DNA from: JADFXI01 sp963784135
GTDB lineage: Bacteria > Nitrospirota > Thermodesulfovibrionia > Thermodesulfovibrionales > Dissulfurispiraceae
Length of the DNA stretch: 64,000 nt
Direction of reading: 5' to 3'
Assembly: GCA_963784135.1 (NCBI GenBank)
Contig: CAWAQG010000001.1
Span: 26,362-90,361 of the forward strand
Shown one piece after another: positions 8,155-16,760 of the stretch. The notes under the pieces are model-generated. The model had not been told where the DNA came from and made no database searches. It saw only the letters and a program-made list of their open reading frames with translations. The translations under genes and the position numbers were made by a program. Position 1 is the first letter of the stretch; the number at the start of each line of letters is the position of its first letter.

Positions 8155-9390
8155 ATGGAGACAAAATACTCACTGACGCCTCATCCGGATGTTGAACTCG
8201 GGTTCGAAAGAAAACCCATAGAATACTTTGCGACGTTCCCCGACAATGGAATTAACAATGATACAGGGCTAATTCTTGTAATTCCCGGTTGGGGAGATAG
8301 AGCTGATTTTGAATACCAGAAAGATAAATTGAGACCATATCTTTCCAATAAATATAATTGTATTTCAGTTGGAGTGAATTATTTTGGAGCAAAACTTCAT
8401 GCATTGGCCGGAAACGAGAGTAAATTTCAAATTCTTGACAGCAATCGCTTTGCAACATCAGTTTATAACATGTTTGGGATATCTCAGCAGGATTATATAA
8501 TTAAGGGCGTCTTGCAACTGGATATACTATCACGAATACTTGCCGCCCGCGGTATCAAAAGTCTTGGCATGGAATTCAGATTAGCTTTAAGAAACCGCCT
8601 TGATACCAATGAGTATCAGTCTTTTGGTTTCTTGCCGGCAATAGACCATATTCAGGTACTCGGAGAGGTACTGGAAAAATATAAAATCAATAGAAAAAGG
8701 CTTATAGCTTTCGGCAGTTCTTATGGCGGATACATTGCTCTATTACTTGGTAAATTTGCCCCGAATACATTTTCAGTAATTATCGACAACTCGGGTTTTA
8801 TTAAATCAAGCTTACCAGATATTGCAACGGTTGAATTGGGCAGGGAGTCAGGCAAGGTGAATGTTAACGGTGTAGATTATCCAAGAGTTCCCTATAGTCC
8901 ATGGACTATAGGTGATGAGACCTCGCCATACTATTTTTCAGACAGCCACAGATGCATCAGGAATCTGCTTCTTAGTGAACACATAACTAAAACACCGACC
9001 AAATACTATATTTTCCATTCCATGGAAGATGCAATTGTTCCAGTAAAAGATAACGATGCATTCTGTGCAATGCTGAAGGAGAGAGAAGTGGAAGTCTCCT
9101 ATAAGGTTGTCAATGCAAATGACATCGATGGCAGATTGTTTAAAAATCTTAACCATGGGATGAATGCATCTCTGCGGGGAATATTTGATTTTGTGGCCGG
9201 CAGCAATGGAAATAATTTCTGCAAGGCTGAATCACTTACGGATTTTGACAAAAGCAGCCGTTACATTTTTAATTGTGGAGAAAGAGCCTATATTTTCTCA
9301 TATAACAAAAACTACAGTATTAAGGTTGAGATAACAAATTCAGCGTCAAATAATTATTACCGCTACCCTCTGACCCCTGTTACCGACTGA
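8155..9390 (+). CDS. DUF2920-like alpha/beta hydrolase
   Basis: 411 residues, starting METKYSLTPHPDVELGFERK. It shows an alpha/beta-hydrolase plan: an oxyanion-region LVIPGWGDRAD, a nucleophile elbow FGSSYGGYIALL (serine in G-S-S-Y-G), an acid candidate in HSMEDAIVPV, and a late histidine in NLNHGMN. The layout resembles DUF2920, the family expanded in the Campylobacter flagellin-glycosylation locus. Here too it is next to nonulosonate genes. It could deacylate or otherwise tailor the glycan, but the substrate is unknown. The gene runs rightward and its last 28 bases overlap the end of the convergent TPR glycosyltransferase gene. Confidence 0.65.
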   Translation: METKYSLTPHPDVELGFERKPIEYFATFPDNGINNDTGLILVIPGWGDRADFEYQKDKLRPYLSNKYNCISVGVNYFGAKLHALAGNESKFQILDSNRFATSVYNMFGISQQDYIIKGVLQLDILSRILAARGIKSLGMEFRLALRNRLDTNEYQSFGFLPAIDHIQVLGEVLEKYKINRKRLIAFGSSYGGYIALLLGKFAPNTFSVIIDNSGFIKSSLPDIATVELGRESGKVNVNGVDYPRVPYSPWTIGDETSPYYFSDSHRCIRNLLLSEHITKTPTKYYIFHSMEDAIVPVKDNDAFCAMLKEREVEVSYKVVNANDIDGRLFKNLNHGMNASLRGIFDFVAGSNGNNFCKAESLTDFDKSSRYIFNCGERAYIFSYNKNYSIKVEITNSASNNYYRYPLTPVTD

Positions 9391-11477
9391 AAAAATTGTT
9401 CAAGTTCTCTCACTGCATCAATGTTATCATAAAATATATTATTCTTTTCGAGTATCTTTATACTTATTTCCTTTCTCCAGCCTGCGTCGTCAGCCAACCG
9501 CAACGCCAACTGAACGTATTCATCGCTATTATTACTGATAAGGTCCATGATATCCATTTTCTTGTAGTATGCGTAAGTAAAACGGCTTGCCATCCGGCTT
9601 CCAGGCCATGTTACTATCGGACAGCCGACTGAAAACAGCTCCAGGCTGGTTGTCCCGCCGCAAAAATAAGGCGTATCCAATACTGCATCCGCGCTTCTCA
9701 TAAGACTGAGAAAATCATTGAAAGGGAACCGCGGTAAGAAAATTATCCTGTCCGCAACATCGGGAACAGATCGCAAGAACCTCTCCATGAGCAAGGTGCT
9801 CCAATGCTTATTTGCATCATCAAATAAAATCAGCAGGCCCTTATTGTCGCGTCGCAGAATCTCTCCTAATACGGCATCAAAATCCGGATGGAATTTTATT
9901 AAGCTTTGAGGAGCGGCATATAGTCTGTTGTCACCCTGCAACCCCGCTCTTATTCTAATCTCCCGCGCGCCGGTCAATTCAACACCGGCAGGACGATAAA
10001 AATAATTCGGAACATTTCTCATTCTGACAAGAGATTCCGAATATTGAGTTTCAGAACCCTCCGGTTCGAAGTCTTCACAGGATATAAAGTAATCTAAACC
10101 GGGTATCCCGGTCGTGTCCGGATGCCCCCATGTCACACATTGCACCGGCGCCAACCTCGAGTATGCAAGAAAATAAGTGAAGGGGTCCATTCCGATGTCC
10201 GTATAGAACAGGATATCCAGCTCGCATTCGGCTATCTGCTCCCGCGCCGTTTCCAAAACCGGCACAAGCGACACTGATTTGCAGGCATTCCTTTCTATGA
10301 ATTGCGATATCTCATCGGATTTCTTTTTACCAAAAAAAACATAAACATTAAAGAGTCCACGGGACAGGTTTGAAATGACCCCCCGGAAATGTTTGCCGAT
10401 AGTATGTTCGCAAAAATAGCTCGAAATAAAACCGATCTTTATTTTTCCGGACTTCTCAATCCTCCTTTTATTTTTGCAATGCGGCGCTTCATAAAGCAGC
10501 GAAGGGCAGGCACTTGTATAAAGTTTCGCTGTCTTGACCTGCAATTCCCGGTTGTTGAGTCCATGATAGGCCAGAAAAAAGTTGGTTTGGCCAATATCTT
10601 TAAGAGGATTATTCAGAGTGACCCCCGATTTAAGGAAGTCATCTATGGCATGGTCAAACTGCCGGCGAAAATGAACAACACTTTCTTTAGACGGCATAAT
10701 TATAGGCGGCAGCGCAGCCAATTTTATTTTCACGCCGGCACTGTGTGTTAAATCAAATACTTTCCGATAATGTTCTTTAGCTTCCTCAAACTTGCCCTGG
10801 TCCGCAAGCGCATTGCCCAGATTGTAATGCGCCTCGTGAAAATCAGGTTTTGAGGACACGGCCCGGCGGAAAAAGAGTATTGCTTCATCCATTTTCCACT
10901 GCTCTGCAAGCGTATTGCCCAGATTGAAATTGGCCATGTGAGAATCGGGTCTTAAGGTCACAGACCGGCGGTAACAGGCTGCCGCTTCATCCAGCTTCCC
11001 CTGCTCTTTAAGCGCATTGCCCATATTGTAATGCGCTTCATAAGAATCGGGGGTTAAGGATACAGCACGGCGGTAACAGGCTATCGCTTCATCCAGCTTC
11101 CCTTGCTCTGCAAGCACAGAGCCCATATTGTTGAGCGCCTCGTGATAATCCGGTTTTAAAGATAAAGCACGGCGGTAACAGGCTATTGCCTCATCCGGTT
11201 TATTCAGCGCACGATACGCATTGCCGGCATTATTATGATACAAAGGGACCGCCTGATTTATGTTTATCGCTTTTTCAATTAAACCGACCGCAATTTCGTT
11301 CTGCCCATGTTGAATAGCAATAACGCCCAATAAATGTAATGCATCAGCATTGTCGGTATCCACCTGCAATACTTGACGGTAAATCGCTTCAGCTTGTTGC
11401 AGTTCACCCTTCTGATGGTGCTTTAACGCAAGCTGTATGGCGTCAGGAATAGCGGCATGGGTCAAAACATGATTCAT
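9363..11477 (-). CDS. TPR / O-GlcNAc-transferase-like (SPINDLY family) glycosyltransferase
   Basis: About 704 residues from the ATG at 11477. A longer frame to 11552 adds residues unlike the family. The N-terminal 260 residues are tandem TPR repeats (recurring A-CYRRAxSLxPD and NMGxxLxEQGKLDEA units). The C-terminal GT41-type domain carries GHPDTTGIPGLDYFIS, LIKFHPDFD and FCGGTTSLELFSVGCPIVTWPG. Proteins of this class transfer a sugar to Ser/Thr of protein acceptors recognised through the TPR superhelix. Beside the leg cluster it is a reasonable candidate for flagellin or other surface-protein glycosylation. It converges on and overlaps the DUF2920-like gene. Confidence 0.85.
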   Translation of the reverse strand: MNHVLTHAAIPDAIQLALKHHQKGELQQAEAIYRQVLQVDTDNADALHLLGVIAIQHGQNEIAVGLIEKAININQAVPLYHNNAGNAYRALNKPDEAIACYRRALSLKPDYHEALNNMGSVLAEQGKLDEAIACYRRAVSLTPDSYEAHYNMGNALKEQGKLDEAAACYRRSVTLRPDSHMANFNLGNTLAEQWKMDEAILFFRRAVSSKPDFHEAHYNLGNALADQGKFEEAKEHYRKVFDLTHSAGVKIKLAALPPIIMPSKESVVHFRRQFDHAIDDFLKSGVTLNNPLKDIGQTNFFLAYHGLNNRELQVKTAKLYTSACPSLLYEAPHCKNKRRIEKSGKIKIGFISSYFCEHTIGKHFRGVISNLSRGLFNVYVFFGKKKSDEISQFIERNACKSVSLVPVLETAREQIAECELDILFYTDIGMDPFTYFLAYSRLAPVQCVTWGHPDTTGIPGLDYFISCEDFEPEGSETQYSESLVRMRNVPNYFYRPAGVELTGAREIRIRAGLQGDNRLYAAPQSLIKFHPDFDAVLGEILRRDNKGLLILFDDANKHWSTLLMERFLRSVPDVADRIIFLPRFPFNDFLSLMRSADAVLDTPYFCGGTTSLELFSVGCPIVTWPGSRMASRFTYAYYKKMDIMDLISNNSDEYVQLALRLADDAGWRKEISIKILEKNNIFYDNIDAVRELEQFFQSVTGVRG

Positions 11478-11656
11478 GTTACATTTTAGCAAATACCGGA
11501 CCTGTATTGCCGGGCGAAAATAAACGCTCCATAGTGGTTGTATTGAAATCATCCCCCGTAATCATTGATAATATTGACTCGACGATGGCCGATGCAACAG
11601 ATTTCAGAAAACATGACTCAGGAAATAAATAACTATAAAATGGTTTAAGAATTACA

Positions 11657-13699
11657 ATGTCCGGAAATGTCCCTAAACAGATCAAACAGGAAATAGAAGA
11701 GCTGGTTAAAGACCTGAACTATCACAGCTATCGTTACCATGTTCTTGACTCGCCTGTAATATCGGACGAGGAGTATGACCGTCTCTATTTTCATTTAAAG
11801 GAACTTGAAGAAAAAAGTCACTATGTTCTGCCGGATTCACCCACGCAAAGAGTCGGAGCTCCTCTGCTCGAAAAGTTCGATAAGGTCAAACATACTGTTC
11901 CTATGCTTTCGTTGGATAATGCCTTTACCAGTGAAGAGGTAAAAGATTTTGACGCCAGGATAAAGAGGCTGCTGAACACTCATGAGGAGATAGAATATAC
12001 AGTTGAGCCAAAGTACGACGGACTTGCCGTTGAGCTGACATATGTAAAGGGCCTTCTCGATAAGGCGTCCACAAGAGGTGACGGCTACGAAGGCGAAGAT
12101 GTGACACAAAATATCAGGACTATTAAAGCAATTCCGCTCAAAATTGAAGTCCAGGGTACTATACCGGAGGAAATTGACATACGGGGAGAGGTATACATGG
12201 ACCTCGATGAATTTGAAAAGCTGAACAGACAAAGAGAGCTCTCAGGCGAGGCTTTATTCGCCAATCCCCGGAATGCCGCGGCAGGGTCCGTGAGGCAGCT
12301 TGATCCTTCAATTACTTATTCCAGGAAACTCCATCTCGCGTGTTACGGAATAGGGACTGTCAAAGGGATGGATTTCAATAGCCATGAAGAATTTATCAAT
12401 TGGTTAAAAGAGGCGAGGTTCCCTACGCCGCATATGCGGCGCGAACAGGGAATCGGCAAGGTTCTTGAGGTGATAAAAGAACTCGAAACGAACAGGGGCT
12501 CTTTCTCATACGAGACGGATGGGGCCGTAATAAAAGTGAATGATTTCGGGCTTCAGCAGAAATTGGGAGTCAAGACGAGAGAACCCCGCTGGGCCATCGC
12601 TTACAAATTCCCTGCTCATCAGGCGACAACAAAGATAAAAGATATACGAGGAAGCGTCGGCAGAACGGGGGTCATCACCCCCTATGCTATTTTTGAACCG
12701 GTCCCAATCGGCGGTGTTACAGTATCGAGATCAACGCTTCATAACTGGAACGAATTGGCAAGGAAAGATATCAAAATAGGAGACACTGTTGTGGTAGAGA
12801 GGGCAGGCGATGTTATTCCCCATGTCGTCACGGTAATAAAGGACTTGAGGAAAGGCCAGGAAAGGCCCTTCCCGATACCTGAAAAGTGCCCCGCATGCGG
12901 TTCGAAAGTTGTCAGAGAAGAAGGAGAGGTTGCAGTAAGGTGCGTTTCCCTCCACTGCCCGGCACAGCTGCAGGAGAAGATTATCCATTTTGCGTCCAGA
13001 GGAGGTATGGACATCGAAGGACTCGGCGAAAAAAATGTGCAGCTTCTCTATTCAGAAGGGCTTATAAAGCATTTTGAAGACATATTCAAATTGAAAAAGG
13101 AAGACCTTGTCAAGCTGCCGAGATTTGCTGACAAATCGGCCCAGAATCTTATTAATGCTATAAATCGGTCAAAGAATACCACTCTTGCCAGGTTTATCTT
13201 TGCGCTTGGGATACTCCATGCGGGCGAATACGCTGCGAAACTGCTCGCAAAGAAGTTCGGAAAACTCGAAGACCTTTATCTTATAAAACCCGGCGAGCTT
13301 ACGACGATAAAACAGTTTGGTGAAAAAATCGCTTATTCCGTATCAACGTTCTTCAATGACAAAAAGAATATCAAAACCCTTGAAGCCCTCAGAAAGCATG
13401 GGCTGAGAATAAGCAATCCCGATTTTATGGCGGGAAAAAAGGAAGCAAATCCGCTTGAAGGTTTGACGTTCGTAATCACGGGTACACTGCCGAAACCCAG
13501 AAAAGAAGTTGAAGACCTCGTAGAGCTTCACGGCGGCCACGCAGCTTCTTCAGTTTCCGCAAGCACCGATTACCTTGTCGTGGGTGATAATCCCGGGTCC
13601 AAATTACAAAAGGCGGAGTCTTTAAAAGTTAAAACTATTTCCTATGACGAATTGATGAGAATAATCGAAGAAAGAAACCGCGCTCCCAGGCTTTTCTGA
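11657..13699 (+). CDS. ligA: NAD-dependent DNA ligase LigA
   Basis: 680 residues with the full LigA order. The Ia domain contains the YHVLDSPVISDEEYD segment. In the adenylation domain, the lysine of KYDGLA is the AMP-accepting residue. An OB fold (GRTGVITPYAIFEPV) follows. The zinc finger has four cysteines in CPACGS and RCVSLHCPAQ. Helix-hairpin-helix repeats and a C-terminal BRCT domain (GLTFVITGTLPKPRKEVEDL, STDYLVVG) complete it. It seals nicks during replication and repair. The length matches the family (about 670). It is divergent from the TPR glycosyltransferase, with 180 bp between them. No strong Shine-Dalgarno is visible before ATG 11657. Confidence 0.97.
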   Translation: MSGNVPKQIKQEIEELVKDLNYHSYRYHVLDSPVISDEEYDRLYFHLKELEEKSHYVLPDSPTQRVGAPLLEKFDKVKHTVPMLSLDNAFTSEEVKDFDARIKRLLNTHEEIEYTVEPKYDGLAVELTYVKGLLDKASTRGDGYEGEDVTQNIRTIKAIPLKIEVQGTIPEEIDIRGEVYMDLDEFEKLNRQRELSGEALFANPRNAAAGSVRQLDPSITYSRKLHLACYGIGTVKGMDFNSHEEFINWLKEARFPTPHMRREQGIGKVLEVIKELETNRGSFSYETDGAVIKVNDFGLQQKLGVKTREPRWAIAYKFPAHQATTKIKDIRGSVGRTGVITPYAIFEPVPIGGVTVSRSTLHNWNELARKDIKIGDTVVVERAGDVIPHVVTVIKDLRKGQERPFPIPEKCPACGSKVVREEGEVAVRCVSLHCPAQLQEKIIHFASRGGMDIEGLGEKNVQLLYSEGLIKHFEDIFKLKKEDLVKLPRFADKSAQNLINAINRSKNTTLARFIFALGILHAGEYAAKLLAKKFGKLEDLYLIKPGELTTIKQFGEKIAYSVSTFFNDKKNIKTLEALRKHGLRISNPDFMAGKKEANPLEGLTFVITGTLPKPRKEVEDLVELHGGHAASSVSASTDYLVVGDNPGSKLQKAESLKVKTISYDELMRIIEERNRAPRLF

Positions 13700-14183
13700 T
13701 AAAGGAAAAGAGTGCTGCAGCAGCTTCGACATCACGGCGTAACCTGCGGTATTCAACTGAAGAAATGCTTCATGAAGTCTCTTGCTATATTTACCATAAT
13801 ATATGGTATTTTGCCCTTCCATGTTAAGACTATAGCATGCGAGGAATGGTTTGAAAAGACGGGAAATTTGTCAAATTAAGGGACGGGGAAAGCCACGATG
13901 GATATTTTCTGTTAATAAGGCCAAAAAGAGCCAGCCCGTAACAATTCGAATGGGGTCTCCTTTGAATCGTGATGGATTCATATAATTTGGGGACTGCCGC
14001 ATTGTCAATTTCTGCTTGAAACCGCCAGCCTTGAATGGCGATGCCGCTGCACCGGTGTACTGTGAGCAAACGATTTCTAATCGTAGTCTACTTTACAACT
14101 GTCTATCAAGGGAAGCTTAAGCTTACGATATGGTATCTAAGTTAATCCAGGAATGAGTCTGAACTGACGCAATAATAATCGTG
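13700..14183. other. Intergenic stretch without recognisable gene
   Basis: About 480 bases between ligA and the nucleotidyltransferase. Open frames on both strands are short, lack ribosome binding sites and resemble no family I know. Small palindromes occur near 14071-14083 and 14114-14125. I see no RNA gene or convincing mobile-element remnant. Confidence 0.4.
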
Positions 14184-14189
14184 TATAAT
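14184..14189 (+). promoter_or_regulatory. -10 element of the nucleotidyltransferase gene
   Basis: A perfect TATAAT lies 25 bases before the preferred start ATG at 14214. Transcription would begin at about 14196, leaving an 18-base leader with an AAAGGA Shine-Dalgarno. No good -35 is visible. Confidence 0.4.
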
Positions 14190-14213
14190 AATTTCATGCC
14201 GAAAGGAAAAAGC

Positions 14214-14705
14214 ATGTACGAAGAACTGTTGACAGTTTTAAACCGCCGGAAGGTTAGATATTTAGTTGTCGGTGGAGTGGCTGTGAATTTGTATGGGATT
14301 GAGAGAATGACGGGCGATATCGATATTATCATTGAAATGTCCCCGGCTAACTTAGAGAGGTTCCTGGATGCTGCTCAGCTGCTTAAGCTAAAGCCCTCCA
14401 TCCCGGTTAAGTACAAGGACATCACTCTCGAATCGATAGCTAAGTGGCGTCGGGAGAAGGACATGATCGCACTTCGTCTAATCCATTCCCAAAACCAGAT
14501 GCTTATTCTTGACCTTGTGTTCGACGATACGGTTTCGTTTGAGGAGGCCTTCAGCCTACGAGAAACATTTCGTATCGGGCACATCTCGTTCCCTGTTATG
14601 TCTGTCAACGACCTTATTAAGATGAAACAGGGAGTGGCAAGAGAACAGGATATCGCGGACGTGTATCATCTGAAACGCCGAAGGGAGGTTGATAGTGACA
14701 GGTAA
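14214..14705 (+). CDS. Nucleotidyltransferase (AbiEii/DUF6036-like), possible toxin
   Basis: 163 residues from the ATG at 14214, which has an AAAGGA ribosome binding site. Upstream starts at 14196 and 14181 are weaker. The protein has the minimal nucleotidyltransferase pattern VVGGVAVNLYGIERMTGDIDIII (here described by parts: GG motif followed by the metal-binding D-I-D pair), then LILDLVFDD supplying a third acidic residue. SVNDLIKMKQ and EQDIADVYHLKR are typical of AbiEii/DUF6036-type proteins, some of which are toxins that modify tRNA ends. A small downstream gene overlaps its 3' end, the usual two-gene arrangement. Host-defence or toxin activity is inferred from family and layout only. 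Confidence 0.7.
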   Translation: MYEELLTVLNRRKVRYLVVGGVAVNLYGIERMTGDIDIIIEMSPANLERFLDAAQLLKLKPSIPVKYKDITLESIAKWRREKDMIALRLIHSQNQMLILDLVFDDTVSFEEAFSLRETFRIGHISFPVMSVNDLIKMKQGVAREQDIADVYHLKRRREVDSDR

Positions 14706-14871
14706 GTTACTTATCTATTACCGTTCAGCAGAGCAAATAGCAAGCTATCAGAAAGTCCCGGTCCGGACAAAATTTCTTATGCTTGAGGAGTCTGCTAAAT
14801 TCTTCACAAAAGTTAAGCGAGCGCGGAAACAAAAATCCAGTAGAACAATCTCACCATCCCTCAACAAATAA
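14695..14871 (+). CDS. Small partner of the nucleotidyltransferase, antitoxin-like
   Basis: 58 residues from the GTG at 14695, placed by a GGAGG Shine-Dalgarno at about 14684-14688. A TTG at 14689 is also possible. The reading frame overlaps the end of the nucleotidyltransferase gene by 11 bases, so translation is probably coupled. The sequence is basic towards the C-terminus (KVKRARKQK) and contains KFLMLEESAKFFTKV, similar in character to the short helical partners that follow such nucleotidyltransferases. An antitoxin role is inference from position. Confidence 0.5.
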   Translation: MTGKLLIYYRSAEQIASYQKVPVRTKFLMLEESAKFFTKVKRARKQKSSRTISPSLNK

Positions 14872-14957
14872 AAAATACCCGCAGGTAGACCGAAAGTCAA
14901 TTGTGAGCATTTCCGGTTATACTCTATTACTACATCATCGTTTATGAACAACGTGGG

Positions 14958-15455
14958 TTAGGATGACCTCATATCTTCTCTGGCAACTTCAAGAAGAAAC
15001 TGCATTGCAAAATACGAAGCCTTTTCCTTATTTGCGGCCCTGTCGCCCGACAACAGCAACTCTTTAACAACCGTTTTCCCATGCGTACTCACAGCGATAT
15101 ACACAAGCCCTCTTTTCTTCCCCTCAAGCGCCTCAGGGCCGAGATTGCCTGTAGTAGCAAGAGCGTAATCTGTCTTAAGCAGGGCCCGCGCCTTATCTGC
15201 CATTTCACGCGCGACAGTTTCGCTGATTACGCCGTATGTTTCGATAGTATCCGGAACAAGACCGAGAATGCTCAGCTTTGAAGCATTTGAGTAGGTCACA
15301 AGGCCAGCCTGGAAAAAAGCGCTCGAACCGGGCAGCATCGTCATATAGTGGCTGAGCAGGCCGCCGGTGCATGACTCAGCGAGCGCAAGGGTCAGCCCTT
15401 TGTCAATAAAAAGTTGATGCACGCTCCTTATAACACTCAGGACCTCTTCGTTCAT
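14958..15455 (-). CDS. pncC: CinA C-terminal domain amidase (nicotinamide-nucleotide amidohydrolase)
   Basis: 165 residues, the size of stand-alone PncC/YgaD proteins. Diagnostic segments are LALAESCTGGLLSHYMT, FQAGLVTYSNASK, and ATTGNLGPEA where most homologues have a TGIAGP-like loop. KRGLVYIAVS follows. The enzyme deamidates nicotinamide mononucleotide in NAD recycling. It lacks the N-terminal molybdopterin-like domain of full CinA. The gene is divergent from the HD-GYP gene. The ATG at 15455 is directly preceded by an AT-rich stretch without a clear Shine-Dalgarno. Confidence 0.9.
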   Translation of the reverse strand: MNEEVLSVIRSVHQLFIDKGLTLALAESCTGGLLSHYMTMLPGSSAFFQAGLVTYSNASKLSILGLVPDTIETYGVISETVAREMADKARALLKTDYALATTGNLGPEALEGKKRGLVYIAVSTHGKTVVKELLLSGDRAANKEKASYFAMQFLLEVAREDMRSS

Positions 15456-15506
15456 CTATATAACCTATAATGAAAGAATAGCGCAAGTCAAGAATATTTT
15501 CTGATG

Positions 15507-15512
15507 TATAAT
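15507..15512 (+). promoter_or_regulatory. -10 element close to HD-GYP start (possible leaderless transcript)
   Basis: TATAAT ends seven bases before ATG 15519, so the expected transcription start coincides with the start codon. No Shine-Dalgarno precedes the ATG. The -35 is poor. Confidence 0.35.
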
Positions 15513-15518
15513 ATGTTC

Positions 15519-16760
15519 ATGTCGACAAAGTTCGGAGAGATTGAGGAACCTGACGTGCCGATTCCTGTCAGGCAGCTCGTCTTGGGGACCAGGATTCCCT
15601 GCGATATGTTCATAAAAGAGAACTCTAAACCCAAGGTGTTCTTTAACAAAGACGTCCTCTATACGAAGATTTCACAGGATATTTTGAAAGAAAAAGGCAT
15701 ATCTGAAGTCTGCATTTACTTGAGAGATGTCCCGAGCTTCGACCTTTACCTCTCCAGGAACCATGCGTTAAATCAGGACAGCGATGCTGACAGTGTAACA
15801 GCATTCAAAGAATATGCCTTCTTGAAAGAACAGCATTATCAGATCGATCCCGCCCTGATGAAGCCGGGCACAAAGATAACCTTTGGCCTCTCTGTCATGG
15901 ATAAATTCAAATTATATCCTCTTGTAGAAGCGTCCGACAAAGCTCCCTCTGTTATAGACGACAGCATACTGAAGGCGGCAGGTGATATCGTTATAAAGAA
16001 ATCCGACGTGCGCCGCTACCAGGAATATATTACCGCCCTCCGGCAGTCCGAGGAACTGCTTGGAAATGATAAAACTAAAACAACGGCGTCCGCCATCAGA
16101 GAGACATCAAAGATGGTATTGCAGAGTTTTCTCGAAGACCCGAAGAGCGGCGAGAAAATTAAAGAGGTAAACACACTGGTCAATGACATGATCGATTGCA
16201 TCCTTGCGGACAGGGACGCAATATATATGCTGTTATCCATGAAAGGCTACGATTATTATACCTATACCCATTCGGTCAATGTGGCCGCCTTATCTATAAG
16301 TCTGGGCCTCTTAGTAGGTCTGAAGCGGGATGTCTCGGAAAAACTCGGCATGGGGGCCATGCTTCATGACATTGGTAAGAGCGCAATCTCGCATGAAATT
16401 CTGGACAAACAGGGCAGGCTGAGTGATGTCGAATACGCCCTTATCAAGAGCCACGTGCTTGAAGGAGCTAAAATCCTGCACGAGCATAAAAACTTTCCCG
16501 ACGAGTCGTTTAATGCCGTCCTGCATCACCACGAAAAGCTGACGGGCAAAGGATATCCCGGCGGCTTGTCCGGGAAAGAGATAAGTCTGTTTGGAAGGAT
16601 CTCTGCCATTGCAGATTGCTATGACGCCTTGACAACACGGCGGCCCTACAAAGTGGCTTATACGCCGTTTTACGCGCTTATGATAATTTCGAGAGATACC
16701 GGAGACTACGATCGCGACCTTTTAATGACCTTTGTAAAGATGTTAGGCAAGATAGAGTAA
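15519..16760 (+). CDS. HD-GYP domain protein, predicted c-di-GMP phosphodiesterase
   Basis: About 413 residues from ATG 15519 (in-frame ATGs at 15504 and 15513 lie within the -10 element). The N-terminal half resembles DUF3391-type regions that precede HD-GYP domains. The catalytic part has YTYTHSVNVAALSI, MLHDIGKSAISHEILDKQG, an HHHEKLTGKGYPGGL block (the GYP motif), and ISAIADCYDALTTRRPYK. These supply the metal ligands for hydrolysis of cyclic di-GMP. The stop codon shares one base with the rarA start, so the two genes are probably co-transcribed. There is no membrane segment, so it should be cytoplasmic. Confidence 0.88.
   Translation: MSTKFGEIEEPDVPIPVRQLVLGTRIPCDMFIKENSKPKVFFNKDVLYTKISQDILKEKGISEVCIYLRDVPSFDLYLSRNHALNQDSDADSVTAFKEYAFLKEQHYQIDPALMKPGTKITFGLSVMDKFKLYPLVEASDKAPSVIDDSILKAAGDIVIKKSDVRRYQEYITALRQSEELLGNDKTKTTASAIRETSKMVLQSFLEDPKSGEKIKEVNTLVNDMIDCILADRDAIYMLLSMKGYDYYTYTHSVNVAALSISLGLLVGLKRDVSEKLGMGAMLHDIGKSAISHEILDKQGRLSDVEYALIKSHVLEGAKILHEHKNFPDESFNAVLHHHEKLTGKGYPGGLSGKEISLFGRISAIADCYDALTTRRPYKVAYTPFYALMIISRDTGDYDRDLLMTFVKMLGKIE

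Noticed and set aside
11480..11500. GG-N10-GC sequence before the TPR glycosyltransferase, considered as a sigma-54 promoter
   Set aside because: The -24 part (AGGTCC) fits poorly and the predicted start would fall on the ATG.
13830..14069. Open frame on minus strand after ligA, considered as a transposase remnant
   Set aside because: No catalytic motif, no ribosome site and no inverted repeats around it.
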